Assembly: GCA_019638595.1 (NCBI GenBank)
Contig: JAHBTJ010000005.1
Location: 124,001 to 188,000, forward strand
Source: Chitinophagaceae bacterium
Lineage (GTDB): Bacteria > Bacteroidota > Bacteroidia > Chitinophagales > Chitinophagaceae
Direction of reading: 5' to 3'
Length of the DNA: 64,000 nucleotides
Every line of letters begins with the position of its first letter. Positions within the stretch are counted from its first letter, which is position 1. The notes below the pieces were generated by a model. That model saw only the letters and a program-made list of their open reading frames with translations, ran no database searches and was not told the origin of the DNA. This document shows, piece by piece, positions 8,754 through 17,230 of the stretch. Position numbers and translations under genes: made by a program.

Positions 8754-9709
8754 TTCCTCATTATATCATTCAGTATAATGAATGCATGCTCCCGCGAATT
8801 TTCAATAAACCAGGTATGCGTATCCATGCCGCCACATACCACGCCGGCCAGGTAAATATTGGGCTGGTTCGACTCCATGGTAGCCGCGTTATATTCCGGC
8901 TTTAATTTTTCATCGTTCGATAGCTGAATACCAACTCTCCTCAAAAAATCAAATTGAGGCTGGTAACCTGTAGCGGCAATTACATAATCATTAGGAACAG
9001 ATACAAGCCCATCAGGAGTTTGTATATCCACCGAATGCTCATGAATGGCAGTCAATGTTGAATTAAAGTATGCTTTAATGCTTCCCTCCGCAATCCGGTT
9101 TTCAATATCGGGCTTCACCCAGTATTTTACCCTTTTGCCAATAACGTTATCGCGTATCACCATTGTTACCTCCGCTCCTTTGCGATAGGTTTCCAAAGCC
9201 GCATCAACCGCGGAATTATTAGCCCCTACCACCACCACTTTTTGCATGGCATAAAAATGCGGCTCTTTATAGTAATGAGTTACTTTGGGCAAGTCTTCCC
9301 CCGGAATGTTCATCAATACGGGAACATCATAAAAGCCGGTAGCAATAATGATATAGCGGGTTTGGTAAGAGGTTTTGGTAGTAGTTACCTGGTAAATGCC
9401 ATTAACGGGAATAATGGAGGTTACCTTTTCCTGCAAGTGAACCTCAAGGTCGTTAGATAAAGTCGCCCTCCTGTAATACTCCAGGGCTTCATTGCGGGTA
9501 GGCTTTACCGATATTGATACAAAAGGGATTCCCCCTATTTCAAGCCTTTCCGACGTGGAAAAAAAGGTCATGTTATAAGGATAATTGTAGAGTGAGTTTA
9601 CAAGACATCCTTTTTCCAGGATACAATATTTTAACCCGGCTTTTTTAGCTTCCAGCGCGCATGCTAACCCTATGGGCCCTCCTCCCACTATAATAAGATC
9701 ATATCTCAT
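8735..9709 (-). CDS. ypdA: YpdA-family bacillithiol disulfide reductase-like flavoprotein
   Basis: A 324-residue pyridine-nucleotide-disulfide-oxidoreductase-like protein without the CxxC redox pair. The FAD-binding GGGPIG is at residues 9-14. A second dinucleotide motif, VVVGANNSAVDAALE (about 166-180), binds NADPH, and a closing NIYLAGVVCGGMDTHTW block binds FAD. This is the layout of YpdA, which reduces bacillithiol disulfide. The thiol is unproven here, but a bacilliredoxin is encoded at 27972. The last codons overlap one arm of intergenic repeat A. It is divergent from the SPFH gene. Confidence 0.85.
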   Translation of the reverse strand: MRYDLIIVGGGPIGLACALEAKKAGLKYCILEKGCLVNSLYNYPYNMTFFSTSERLEIGGIPFVSISVKPTRNEALEYYRRATLSNDLEVHLQEKVTSIIPVNGIYQVTTTKTSYQTRYIIIATGFYDVPVLMNIPGEDLPKVTHYYKEPHFYAMQKVVVVGANNSAVDAALETYRKGAEVTMVIRDNVIGKRVKYWVKPDIENRIAEGSIKAYFNSTLTAIHEHSVDIQTPDGLVSVPNDYVIAATGYQPQFDFLRRVGIQLSNDEKLKPEYNAATMESNQPNIYLAGVVCGGMDTHTWFIENSREHAFIILNDIMRKENLKL

Positions 9710-9799
9710 CTGTTCGTTTTTAAAAAATTAATGGCAGGCAATACGATTTGCAAAGGTATGATCAAAAAAAACGCTACTTTCACATTTAAACCAATTGTT

Positions 9800-10735
9800 A
9801 TGGACATTCTTTTTCCATGGGTTTGGATCGTATTGCTTTTGTTCATTGTTCTGTCGGGCCTTGTTACCGTTAACCAGGGAACTATTACAGTGATCACCAT
9901 GTTCGGGAAATACCGCCGTATACTGCGCCCCGGCTTAAATTTTAAGATCCCCCTTATAGAACAGATATACAAACGTATTTCTATCCAGAACCGCTCGGTA
10001 GAAATGGAATTCCAGGCGGTAACTGCCGACCAGGCGAATGTATATTTCAAGAGCATGCTGTTGTATGCTGTTCAGAACGCGGAAGAGGAAACCATCAAAA
10101 AGGTAGCATTTAAATTTATCAGCGACCGCGACCTGATGCAGGCGCTTACCCGTACTATTGAAGGTACTATCCGTTCTTTTGTAGCAACCAAAAGGCAGGC
10201 GGAGATATTGGGACTGCGCAAAGAAATTGTAGAATATGTAAAGGAGCAGATTGACCATTTGCTGGAAGACTGGGGATATCATTTGCTGGACCTGCAGATC
10301 AACGATATTACATTCGATAAAGTGATACTGGATAGTATGAGCAAGGTGGTGGCAAGTAATAACCTGAAAGCCGCCGCGGAAAATGAAGGACAGGCGTTGT
10401 TGATCACCAAAACCAAAGGAGCCGAAGCCGAAGGAAATGCCATTAAAATTGCCGCGGAAGCTGAAAGGCAGGCAGCTCAATTGCGTGGTCAGGGGGTTGC
10501 TTTATTCCGCGAGGAAGTTGCCAAAGGGATGAGCCAGGCCGCTGAACAGATGAAACAGGCAAACCTTGATACGAATGTGATATTGTTCAGCATGTGGACA
10601 GAGGCGATCAAGAATTTTGCAGAGGCAGGCAAGGGTAATATTATTTTCCTGGATGGCAGCAGCGATGGCATGCAAAAAACAATGCGCCAGATCATGGCGC
10701 TCATGAAGATGGATGCGACCCAAACGTTGGAATAG
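9800..10735 (+). CDS. SPFH/Band 7 membrane protein (stomatin/HflC-like)
   Basis: A 311-residue membrane-anchored SPFH protein. One N-terminal transmembrane segment (about 5-25) precedes the SPFH domain, which opens with VNQGTITVITMFGKY. A long helical region rich in A, E and Q (about 195-265) then probably drives oligomerisation. I take the ATG at 9800 (MDILFPWVW) as the start. Upstream in-frame ATGs at 9731 and 9758 add a charged leader that would precede the membrane helix. Such proteins form membrane scaffolds that often work with proteases, but no NfeD partner is adjacent. Confidence 0.85.
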   Translation: MDILFPWVWIVLLLFIVLSGLVTVNQGTITVITMFGKYRRILRPGLNFKIPLIEQIYKRISIQNRSVEMEFQAVTADQANVYFKSMLLYAVQNAEEETIKKVAFKFISDRDLMQALTRTIEGTIRSFVATKRQAEILGLRKEIVEYVKEQIDHLLEDWGYHLLDLQINDITFDKVILDSMSKVVASNNLKAAAENEGQALLITKTKGAEAEGNAIKIAAEAERQAAQLRGQGVALFREEVAKGMSQAAEQMKQANLDTNVILFSMWTEAIKNFAEAGKGNIIFLDGSSDGMQKTMRQIMALMKMDATQTLE

Positions 10736-10816
10736 CTATGAGCTGTTGGCTATCAGCGATCGGTTATGGGCAAACTACAGGCTAAGCTCTGCCACTCATC
10801 TCAAATTTCAAATCCC
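10736..10816. repeat. modular intergenic repeat, site B (words a and d)
   Basis: A GCTATGAGCTGTTGGCTATC-type word is followed by an ATCTCAAATTTCAAATC word. They lie between the convergent SPFH and queE genes. Confidence 0.6.
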
Positions 10817-10822
10817 TTCCCT

Positions 10823-11467
10823 TTATGGAATATTAAGGTATTTATGCACCTGTAGGCTTAATTGCCATTGGGGATTGGCTTTTATATAGTCAATGATCAA
10901 CGGGGTAATAGTATTGGCTTTACTCCATTCCGGTTGTAAATACAGCTTGCAGTTTTTGTTCACCTGTTGCGCATATTGCTCGCCCCAGGCAAAATCCGAC
11001 CTGTTGTAAACGATTATTTTCAGCTCATCTGCCAGCGGCATGTTCTCCGGTAACGGGGCTTTGAACTTTTTGGGAGAAATGCATATCCAGTCCCAACTGC
11101 CACTCATATAATTACTCCCGGAGGTTTCAATATGTGTGCGGAAACCTTCTTTTTTTAGCGCGGCGGTAAGTGCTGTAAGGTCGTGCATCAAAGGTTCACC
11201 GCCGGTAACAACAGCTATTACATTGCTTGCCTTATCCTGTACGCCTGCTTCTTTTTTGGCATCCGTTAAAATAGCTTCAATACATTTTTGAGGATGTGCG
11301 CCTGCATCCCAGCTTTCCTTTACATCGCACCAAACACATCCCACATCGCATCCGCCCAGCCTTATAAAATAAGCGGCTTTCCCCTGGTGGCCCCCTTCTC
11401 CCTGTAAGGTATAAAAAGCCTCCATTACCGGGAGGGTAGTCTGTTGTATGTTAATGGTTGCCTGCAA
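10823..11467 (-). CDS. queE: 7-carboxy-7-deazaguanine synthase (radical SAM)
   Basis: A 214-residue radical SAM enzyme of queuosine synthesis that turns carboxy-tetrahydropterin into 7-carboxy-7-deazaguanine. The cluster-binding cysteines are C40, C44 and C47 in GGCDVGCVWCDVKESWD, and VVTGGEPL follows for SAM binding. The start of the protein (MEAFYTLQGEG) fits QueE substrate-binding residues. It overlaps the upstream small membrane protein gene by 17 bases, so the two are probably translationally coupled. No other queuosine gene is in the window. Confidence 0.92.
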   Translation of the reverse strand: MQATINIQQTTLPVMEAFYTLQGEGGHQGKAAYFIRLGGCDVGCVWCDVKESWDAGAHPQKCIEAILTDAKKEAGVQDKASNVIAVVTGGEPLMHDLTALTAALKKEGFRTHIETSGSNYMSGSWDWICISPKKFKAPLPENMPLADELKIIVYNRSDFAWGEQYAQQVNKNCKLYLQPEWSKANTITPLIIDYIKANPQWQLSLQVHKYLNIP

Positions 11468-11801
11468 GGAAAATATAAATTAAGTAATCTATAATAGCGA
11501 TCGCTGCCGAGCAAATATTCCCGATCAAAAAGTAATCGTTCGATACTCTTGAATCCTGTTGTTCCTTCAGTCTTGTTCCCAGCTTGAGCGCGCCGAAGAA
11601 AACAATAACTGTAGGAATATTGCAAGCCAATCCTAAAACGAGCAGAAATCTTTCCAGTATGCCTTTCAAAATGGAAATGCTGCTTTGCCCGATACTTCTT
11701 TCAAACTTTTTACGAATGAAATAAAACACCACCCAGGCGAACATTTCTCCAGCCGCAAAGGTAATAACAAACCAGAAGATGTTATGTAACAGGATGCTCA
11801 T
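11451..11801 (-). CDS. small membrane protein between satD-like and queE
   Basis: A 116-residue protein with about three hydrophobic segments (residues 5-28, about 45-70 and 93-113), including NIFWFVITFAAGEMFAWVVF at the start. I do not recognise a family. It overlaps the SatD-like gene by 20 bases on one side and queE by 17 on the other, so it belongs to the same transcript. The partnership with SatD recalls other SatD proteins encoded beside a small membrane protein, but that is an impression. Confidence 0.7.
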   Translation of the reverse strand: MSILLHNIFWFVITFAAGEMFAWVVFYFIRKKFERSIGQSSISILKGILERFLLVLGLACNIPTVIVFFGALKLGTRLKEQQDSRVSNDYFLIGNICSAAIAIIDYLIYIFLAGNH

Positions 11802-12411
11802 TGCCGGTGATTAGGTTTTTAAGAATATTATACTCTTTTATTTTGAGTGTTTTTTTCCGTTTCCACATCTGGCTCCATGTTTTTCCCTGTCTGTCTGCAA
11901 CCTTCTTGTAATCGTTATACCTGATGAAGTCATGAATTACAGGGTAATCTTTGGGATTCCAGTCATCGGTTATAGACTGATATAGTACAAACAGGTCATT
12001 CAAAAGATGGTCATTGGAGCTTCCTGAAACAGAGAACCTGTTCTCCGTTTTTTTAAGCTCATTTAATCTTTCCCTCGTACGGGTTAATCCCGCCCCCAGC
12101 ATTCCATGTGCAATAGTATGATTTATTGGAGTTTCTATTGGTCCAAAGCCCAGCACATACCGCAGCTTAAATCCGGGTTGTTTTTCTATGATCCATTCTT
12201 CAATGCAAAGGATCATTTCCAATCCTGTTTGGGTGGAGCTGAGTACTCCCTGAAACTCATCACCCAGTGTTACGGTGAGTGGCGACAGTATGCCCTGTTT
12301 CATTTTAGCGTTCACATACCTCGTTACCGCATTCAATCCTTTTGCCATATTCTTTTGCACGGCTTCACGGCTTTTTATAATGTCTGCCATGAAAACGGTA
12401 TAATGCTTCAT
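11782..12411 (-). CDS. SatD-family protein
   Basis: A 209-residue protein opening with YTVFMADIIKSREA, the hallmark of the SatD family. It continues with LTVTLGDEFQGVL, which resembles a nucleotide-cyclase-like fold, and with GLTRTRERL. The C-terminal 60 residues are basic (WSQMWKRKKTLKIKEYNILK) and could bind nucleic acid. The original SatD was linked to acid tolerance in streptococci; the biochemical role is unknown to me. The upstream gap carries repeated ATGAAAAA words that may be an operator. Confidence 0.7.
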   Translation of the reverse strand: MKHYTVFMADIIKSREAVQKNMAKGLNAVTRYVNAKMKQGILSPLTVTLGDEFQGVLSSTQTGLEMILCIEEWIIEKQPGFKLRYVLGFGPIETPINHTIAHGMLGAGLTRTRERLNELKKTENRFSVSGSSNDHLLNDLFVLYQSITDDWNPKDYPVIHDFIRYNDYKKVADRQGKTWSQMWKRKKTLKIKEYNILKNLITGNEHPVT

Positions 12412-12417
12412 TTTTCA

Positions 12418-12488
12418 AAAATAATGAAAAATATTTATTTTTTTCAATAAAAATGAAAAAATGATATTTTTTCTTAAAAAATGAAAAA
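12418..12488. promoter_or_regulatory. ATGAAAAA repeat cluster upstream of the satD-like gene
   Basis: In a 77-base gap that is almost pure A/T, the word ATGAAAAA occurs four times on the plus strand, at 12424, 12452, 12460 and 12481. This is the promoter side of the minus-strand SatD-like gene and could be an operator or simply curved DNA. Confidence 0.35.
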
Positions 12489-13370
12489 CTAACCGCCATA
12501 TTGCCTGAGTACCGACTGGTAAGTATTCTGCATTAAAGCCGCTATGGTCATAGCGCCTACGCCGCCGGGTACAGGAGTGATATAGCTGCACTTTGGGGCA
12601 ACCGTTTCGTAGGCTACATCTCCCTTAATGGCATACCCCTTCTTTTTTGTTTTGTCTTCTACACGTGTAATGCCCACATCAATCACTATGGCGCCCTCTT
12701 TTACCATATCCGCTGTAAGAAATTCGGGTTTACCCAGTGCGGCCACAATAATATCTGCCTGCAGGCAAAGCTCTTTCAGGTTTTTTGTATACGAGTGGCA
12801 CAACGTAACGGTGCAGTTACCTGTGCTGCTGTTCTGGCTCAGTAAAATGCTCATGGGGCGCCCCACGATATTGCTGCGCCCTATTACCACGGCGTGTTTG
12901 CCTTTGGTCTCTATTTTATAGTGTTCCAGCAATAACAGTATGCCATAGGGAGTAGCGGGAATATAAGCGGGCTGCCCCTGTACCATTTTGCCAATATTGG
13001 AAGGGTGAAAGCCATCCACGTCTTTTTCAGCTACGATCGTGTTGATCACTTTTTCTTCCGATATCTGCCCGGGCAACGGGAGTTGTACCAGGATGCCGTC
13101 CACCTCCGTATCGTCGTTCAGCTCCTGTATTTTCTTCAGCAAGGTTGCTTCTGCTACCGATTCTTCAAAACGGATCAGGGTGGAAGCATACCCAATTTCT
13201 TCGCATGTTTTTACCTTGGACGCTACATAGGTTTCGCTGGCGCCGTTATTGCCTACGAGTATGGCAGCCAGGTGTGGTGTCTTCTTTCCTGCTTGTTTTA
13301 ACGCAGCCACTTTTTTCTTAAGGTCGTCTTTAACCGCCTGGGCTACGAGCTTACCGTCTAATATTTGCAT
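12489..13370 (-). CDS. folD: bifunctional methylene-THF dehydrogenase / methenyl-THF cyclohydrolase
   Basis: A 293-residue FolD that interconverts methylene-, methenyl- and formyl-tetrahydrofolate in the cytoplasm. Motifs are [16 protein letters not shown], with the catalytic lysine in that stretch (about 52-54), [11 protein letters not shown], the NADP-binding [12 protein letters not shown] and PGGVGAMT near 270. In that last motif an alanine replaces the usual proline of PGGVGPMT. The -7 box ends only five bases upstream of the ATG, so the mRNA is probably almost leaderless. Confidence 0.96.
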   Translation of the reverse strand: MQILDGKLVAQAVKDDLKKKVAALKQAGKKTPHLAAILVGNNGASETYVASKVKTCEEIGYASTLIRFEESVAEATLLKKIQELNDDTEVDGILVQLPLPGQISEEKVINTIVAEKDVDGFHPSNIGKMVQGQPAYIPATPYGILLLLEHYKIETKGKHAVVIGRSNIVGRPMSILLSQNSSTGNCTVTLCHSYTKNLKELCLQADIIVAALGKPEFLTADMVKEGAIVIDVGITRVEDKTKKKGYAIKGDVAYETVAPKCSYITPVPGGVGAMTIAALMQNTYQSVLRQYGG

Positions 13371-13374
13371 GCCG

Positions 13375-13382
13375 CAAAGGTA
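13375..13382 (-). promoter_or_regulatory. -7 box of folD
   Basis: On the minus strand this reads TACCTTTG, a perfect TAnnTTTG. The ATG begins at 13370, so transcription should begin at or next to the start codon. Confidence 0.65.
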
Positions 13383-13491
13383 TGTGCCGCGCTGAAATCT
13401 GCAAAGGTTGAATTAGGCACATATTAATAACGTGCGGCGGGTGTTATAACCAATGCTTATCTCTTTGTTTTATAAACTGTAAGCGGTTCTA

Positions 13492-13499
13492 TATCTTTG
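13492..13499 (+). promoter_or_regulatory. -7 box of the aminotransferase gene
   Basis: TATCTTTG is a perfect TAnnTTTG with a TTTG at 13464-13467 as a possible -33 element. The ATG at 13504 follows after four bases, which again implies a leaderless or nearly leaderless message. Confidence 0.65.
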
Positions 13500-13503
13500 C
13501 TAT

Positions 13504-14697
13504 ATGCTATCTATCAGTAATCGCGGACAACAGATGCCTGCTTCTCCTATCCGGAAGCTGGTTCCCTACGCCGAATCGGCCAAGAAAAAAGGTGTGCGGG
13601 TATATCATCTGAATATTGGACAACCGGATATTGAAACACCCAAGCCTGTTTTGGACGCCGTGAGGCATTCTGATTTTAAAATTCTTGAATACAGTCACAG
13701 TGCGGGTAATGAAAGCTACCGGCGCAAGCTGGTAAAGTATTACGAAGGGGTAGGAGTACAGATAGATCATACAGAAATTATTATTACTACAGGCGGATCG
13801 GAAGCTATATTGTTCGGGATGCTGGGTTGCCTGGATGCCGGAGATGAAGTGATCATCCCTGAGCCTTTTTATGCCAATTACAACGGTTTCGCGGTAGAAG
13901 CGGGTGTTAAAGTTGTTCCTGTAACATCGGGCATCGAAGATGGTTTTTCATTGCCGCCGATAGCGGCTTTCGAAGAAAAGATCACCCCGCGTACAAAGGC
14001 AGTCATTATTTGTAATCCCAATAATCCTACCGGTTACTTATACAGCCGGGACGAGCTGGAAACCCTGCGCGATATTGTAAAGCGGCATGATCTCTATTTG
14101 TTTTCGGATGAGGCTTACCGTGAGTTTTGTTATACAGGCACGCATTTCAGCGCATTGCAATTAAGCGGAGTAGACGATAACGTAATAATGGTGGATACCA
14201 TTTCAAAGCGGTATAGCTCCTGCGGGGCAAGAATAGGTGCGTTGCTTACCAGGAACAGGCAGGTACTGGATACTGTTTTGAAATTTGCACAGGCTCGTCT
14301 CAGTCCCCCGTCATTCGGACAAATAGCAGGCGAAGCTGCGTTGGATCTGCCCCATGATTATTTTAACGCCACCAGGGAGGAATATCAATTAAGAAGAGAT
14401 ACTTTGGTAAAACGTCTCAATAATATTCCAGGCGTTTTCTGTCCCAACCCCGGTGGCGCTTTCTATGCTATGGCAAAATTACCGGTAACAGATTCGGATG
14501 ATTTTTGCCAGTGGCTGCTGGAATCGTTTTCGTACAACGATCAAACCGTTATGATGGCGCCCGGGTCGGGATTTTACAGCACGCCGGATCTGGGTAAAAA
14601 TGAAGTAAGGCTGGCTTATGTGCTGAATGTGGAAGCAATCAACAGCGCTATGGACTGCCTTGAAAAAGGATTAGAAATATATAATAACAAGGTGTAA
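13504..14697 (+). CDS. PLP-dependent aminotransferase, class I/II
   Basis: A 397-residue fold-type I aminotransferase. It shows NIGQPDIETPKP near 37, the cofactor loop TGGSEA (96-101), NPNNPTG (171-177), SDEAYREF with the pyridine-binding aspartate at 202, and the Schiff-base lysine K235 in TISKRYSSCGARIG. The C-terminal arginine block is NEVRLAYVL. It resembles aspartate/aromatic aminotransferases; the substrate cannot be read. An ATG at 13534 is possible, but SNRGQQMPASPIRKL is shared by relatives, so the upstream start is kept. Confidence 0.88.
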   Translation: MLSISNRGQQMPASPIRKLVPYAESAKKKGVRVYHLNIGQPDIETPKPVLDAVRHSDFKILEYSHSAGNESYRRKLVKYYEGVGVQIDHTEIIITTGGSEAILFGMLGCLDAGDEVIIPEPFYANYNGFAVEAGVKVVPVTSGIEDGFSLPPIAAFEEKITPRTKAVIICNPNNPTGYLYSRDELETLRDIVKRHDLYLFSDEAYREFCYTGTHFSALQLSGVDDNVIMVDTISKRYSSCGARIGALLTRNRQVLDTVLKFAQARLSPPSFGQIAGEAALDLPHDYFNATREEYQLRRDTLVKRLNNIPGVFCPNPGGAFYAMAKLPVTDSDDFCQWLLESFSYNDQTVMMAPGSGFYSTPDLGKNEVRLAYVLNVEAINSAMDCLEKGLEIYNNKV

Positions 14698-14704
14698 AGG
14701 GGCA

Positions 14705-14794
14705 GGCTTCAAGCTTCAGGTTACAGGTTTGATGGATTTGAGATTTGAAATCTGATATTGGTAGTGTCTGGCATCTCATCTCAAATTTCAAATC
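14705..14794. repeat. modular intergenic repeat, site C (words c, d and inverted d)
   Basis: A CAGGTTACAGGTTT-type word precedes GGATTTGAGATTTGAAATC and its inverted partner TCTCAAATTTCAAATC. They lie between convergent genes, and the two d words can pair. Confidence 0.6.
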
Positions 14795-14797
14795 TTC

Positions 14798-17083
14798 TTA
14801 GCCTCCTGTATTATGAATAATGACTTCGCTGCCGGCTGCGCAATTAAGGTCGAGGAAATCTCCTGATTCAGCAACGCTGATCCCCCTGGCAGATACTACT
14901 TTCCAGTTGGTGAAAGGAAGCTTCAATTTTGTTTTCCCTCCTTTTTCCGCCACTATTTTTATTTGCGTTATAATACCATTTGTTTTTTTTGCCGATACCA
15001 GGTATGCGCCTTCGGCTCTTAACTGGTTGAATGAAACGTTCTGCCATTCCTGCGGGATAGCAGGAAAAACCTCTATAAACCCGGCATAGCTCTGTAACAG
15101 CATTTCCTGTAACCCGGCAGCGTAGGCGAAATTTCCTTCGAGTGTAAACGGCCGGTAAGTGAATTTGGATAAGCCGGACCTGGTTTGGTCGCCATTGGCA
15201 TGAAAGCTGTTGGGCAAACAAAATGCTGTTGCGAATATATTCAGCGCTTTCGCAGCCCCATCTCCGTCTTTTGCTCTTGCCTTGAGATTGGCCAACCACG
15301 AATAAGAATAACCGCACCAGTAATCGGGGCCTGTTTTTTCAAGGAGTGAAATCGTATTTTTAATAACAGACTGCGCTTTTTCTCCGTCTTCCCATTTGAT
15401 CAGTCCCAGCGGATGAATGGCCATGAGGTGGGAAAAATGCCGGTGCGATTCTGCATAAGGCAGATCCGGAGCAAACATCAGCTCATTGTTTTCTGTAACG
15501 GCATAGTCGCCAAACTCAGCCAACGTTTGCTGCCATTCGGCTACTTCATCCCGCAACTGCAACGCTTCCGCCATTTCAATAGCCGCGGTAAAAGCAAACT
15601 TCATCAGCGCCAGGTCATAATTGGTGTTCTGTAAAAACCAGGCGCTTATGCTATTGTTGTTTATTTCAGGACTGGAGCTTAGCGGCAGCCTGCGTAAGCC
15701 GTTTTCTTCTTTTACAGTAATTTCTTCTAAAAAGGTACAAACATCCTTAACGAACGGGTATGCTTTTTCTTTCAGGAACTGTTTGTCCATGCTGTAACGC
15801 CATTGCAGGTAATAGTGATGCGCCAGCCACGATGATACAGTAGGAGAGAGGGAATATTGGGTCCAGCCACCCATTTCAGTGCCGTCGAGTGTAGTTACGC
15901 CCGGTATGGCTAAGCCTTCTTTAGCAAAAAACAATTTCGTGTAGCGCTTATAGTTAGCTTTATTTTCTTCCAAATGATCAATATACCCGGTGGCTTCTTC
16001 CAAATGATTGCCGCTATAGGAAGGCCAGTAGCTGAGCTGGGTATTCAGATCGTGATGAAAATCGCCTTTCCATGGTGGTATCCTGCCATTATCGGCCGTC
16101 CACACTGCCTGCAGAGAAACAGGAGGCGCCCCTTTACGGGCGGCGGAGCCGAATTTGTATTGTTCAAGATACCACTGCTTTTCTATAATGCTGTCGGGCA
16201 CTTGCAAAGATGACTTTGACCAGAAAGTATTCCACCATTTCAGGTGGGTGCTGTAATCGGCGCTATACCCGCGTAGTGTAGCCATTTCCGTTACTTTGGC
16301 TGATAATGGATTTATTTTTTTACCGGAGTGTTGCGAAGAAATGCTCCATACTCCTTCAATCGTAGTGGTATTTATTTCCCTCCAGCGAACGTTGATCTCA
16401 TAGGTGAAGCCGCCCCAGCCTTTTTGAGTATAAGTAATACTGTTATCTTTTTGAGCAATATTGCCTTGTTCGTAGCCCAGGCGTGCCAGGTCGTCGCCTA
16501 CCAGTGAATTTACTTCACCGCCCGAGGACACACCTGCGTAGGCGGGAGCTATGAGCTGAATGCCCGGATCGTACTTTGTGTTTTCAAATCGAAACCAACC
16601 TACAGGCTGTGTGGCATGTACAAAGGTTTGCAGCTTTTCCCCGCCTTCCCAGGTAATAGTTGCCAATGCATTTTTAAGAGACAGTTCAACAGATTTTACA
16701 GAAGAGGGAGGCAGGTTGAACTCTATTGCGCCGGCGGGAATTTTAGAAGGCGCCGGTTCCCGGTCGTAAGGAGCATCGAAATATTCCTGCACCGGCTTAT
16801 AATCTTTTTCCAGTACTTTTTTTTCGATCCACTGGTAAGAAAATTCTTTCCTGTGCAAACCCTTCAGCGGGCGTAAATCCCATATATCGGCCCTGTCAAG
16901 CGAAAATCGCAGCTTGTTTTCTTTTTGCCAAACCAACGCTCCTACGGTGCCGTTTCCCAGGGGAAGGGCTTCATCCCAAACTTTTGCCAATTGGCGGAAA
17001 TGCAGGTTGTGTTTGGTGGCGGGTTGCGCCCATAGCAGTGGCGGGAAGCAAATAACGATGGTAAGTATAATGATCTTTTTCAT
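14798..17083 (-). CDS. GH95-like glycoside hydrolase (alpha-fucosidase family)
   Basis: A 761-residue exported enzyme; the first 19 residues are a signal peptide ending in LLWAQ. The N-terminal beta domain starts with WDEALPLGNGTVGALVW, the GH95 opening. The (alpha/alpha)6 region has PPWKGDFHHDLNTQLSYWPS (about residue 340), SSSPEINN with a candidate acid, HRHFSHLMAIHPLG and LQEMLLQSYAGFIEVFPAIP. In classical GH95 fucosidases two asparagines precede the YW; here the first is aspartate (DLN). The linkage could therefore be fucose, L-galactose or something else. It sits beside a GH101-like enzyme and an MFS transporter. Confidence 0.78.
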   Translation of the reverse strand: MKKIIILTIVICFPPLLWAQPATKHNLHFRQLAKVWDEALPLGNGTVGALVWQKENKLRFSLDRADIWDLRPLKGLHRKEFSYQWIEKKVLEKDYKPVQEYFDAPYDREPAPSKIPAGAIEFNLPPSSVKSVELSLKNALATITWEGGEKLQTFVHATQPVGWFRFENTKYDPGIQLIAPAYAGVSSGGEVNSLVGDDLARLGYEQGNIAQKDNSITYTQKGWGGFTYEINVRWREINTTTIEGVWSISSQHSGKKINPLSAKVTEMATLRGYSADYSTHLKWWNTFWSKSSLQVPDSIIEKQWYLEQYKFGSAARKGAPPVSLQAVWTADNGRIPPWKGDFHHDLNTQLSYWPSYSGNHLEEATGYIDHLEENKANYKRYTKLFFAKEGLAIPGVTTLDGTEMGGWTQYSLSPTVSSWLAHHYYLQWRYSMDKQFLKEKAYPFVKDVCTFLEEITVKEENGLRRLPLSSSPEINNNSISAWFLQNTNYDLALMKFAFTAAIEMAEALQLRDEVAEWQQTLAEFGDYAVTENNELMFAPDLPYAESHRHFSHLMAIHPLGLIKWEDGEKAQSVIKNTISLLEKTGPDYWCGYSYSWLANLKARAKDGDGAAKALNIFATAFCLPNSFHANGDQTRSGLSKFTYRPFTLEGNFAYAAGLQEMLLQSYAGFIEVFPAIPQEWQNVSFNQLRAEGAYLVSAKKTNGIITQIKIVAEKGGKTKLKLPFTNWKVVSARGISVAESGDFLDLNCAAGSEVIIHNTGG

Positions 17084-17230
17084 GGAAAGAATAAAAACTT
17101 TAGTTGTAATACCGGTTGAATGGAAAATTTTAAATGAACCTGAAAATTAATCTTTTTAGGGTTATGGAGGATAATAGTTTTATTCCGGTTCCTAAACTTA
17201 ATTACCTGGAGCATGATGCAATCCTCTATA

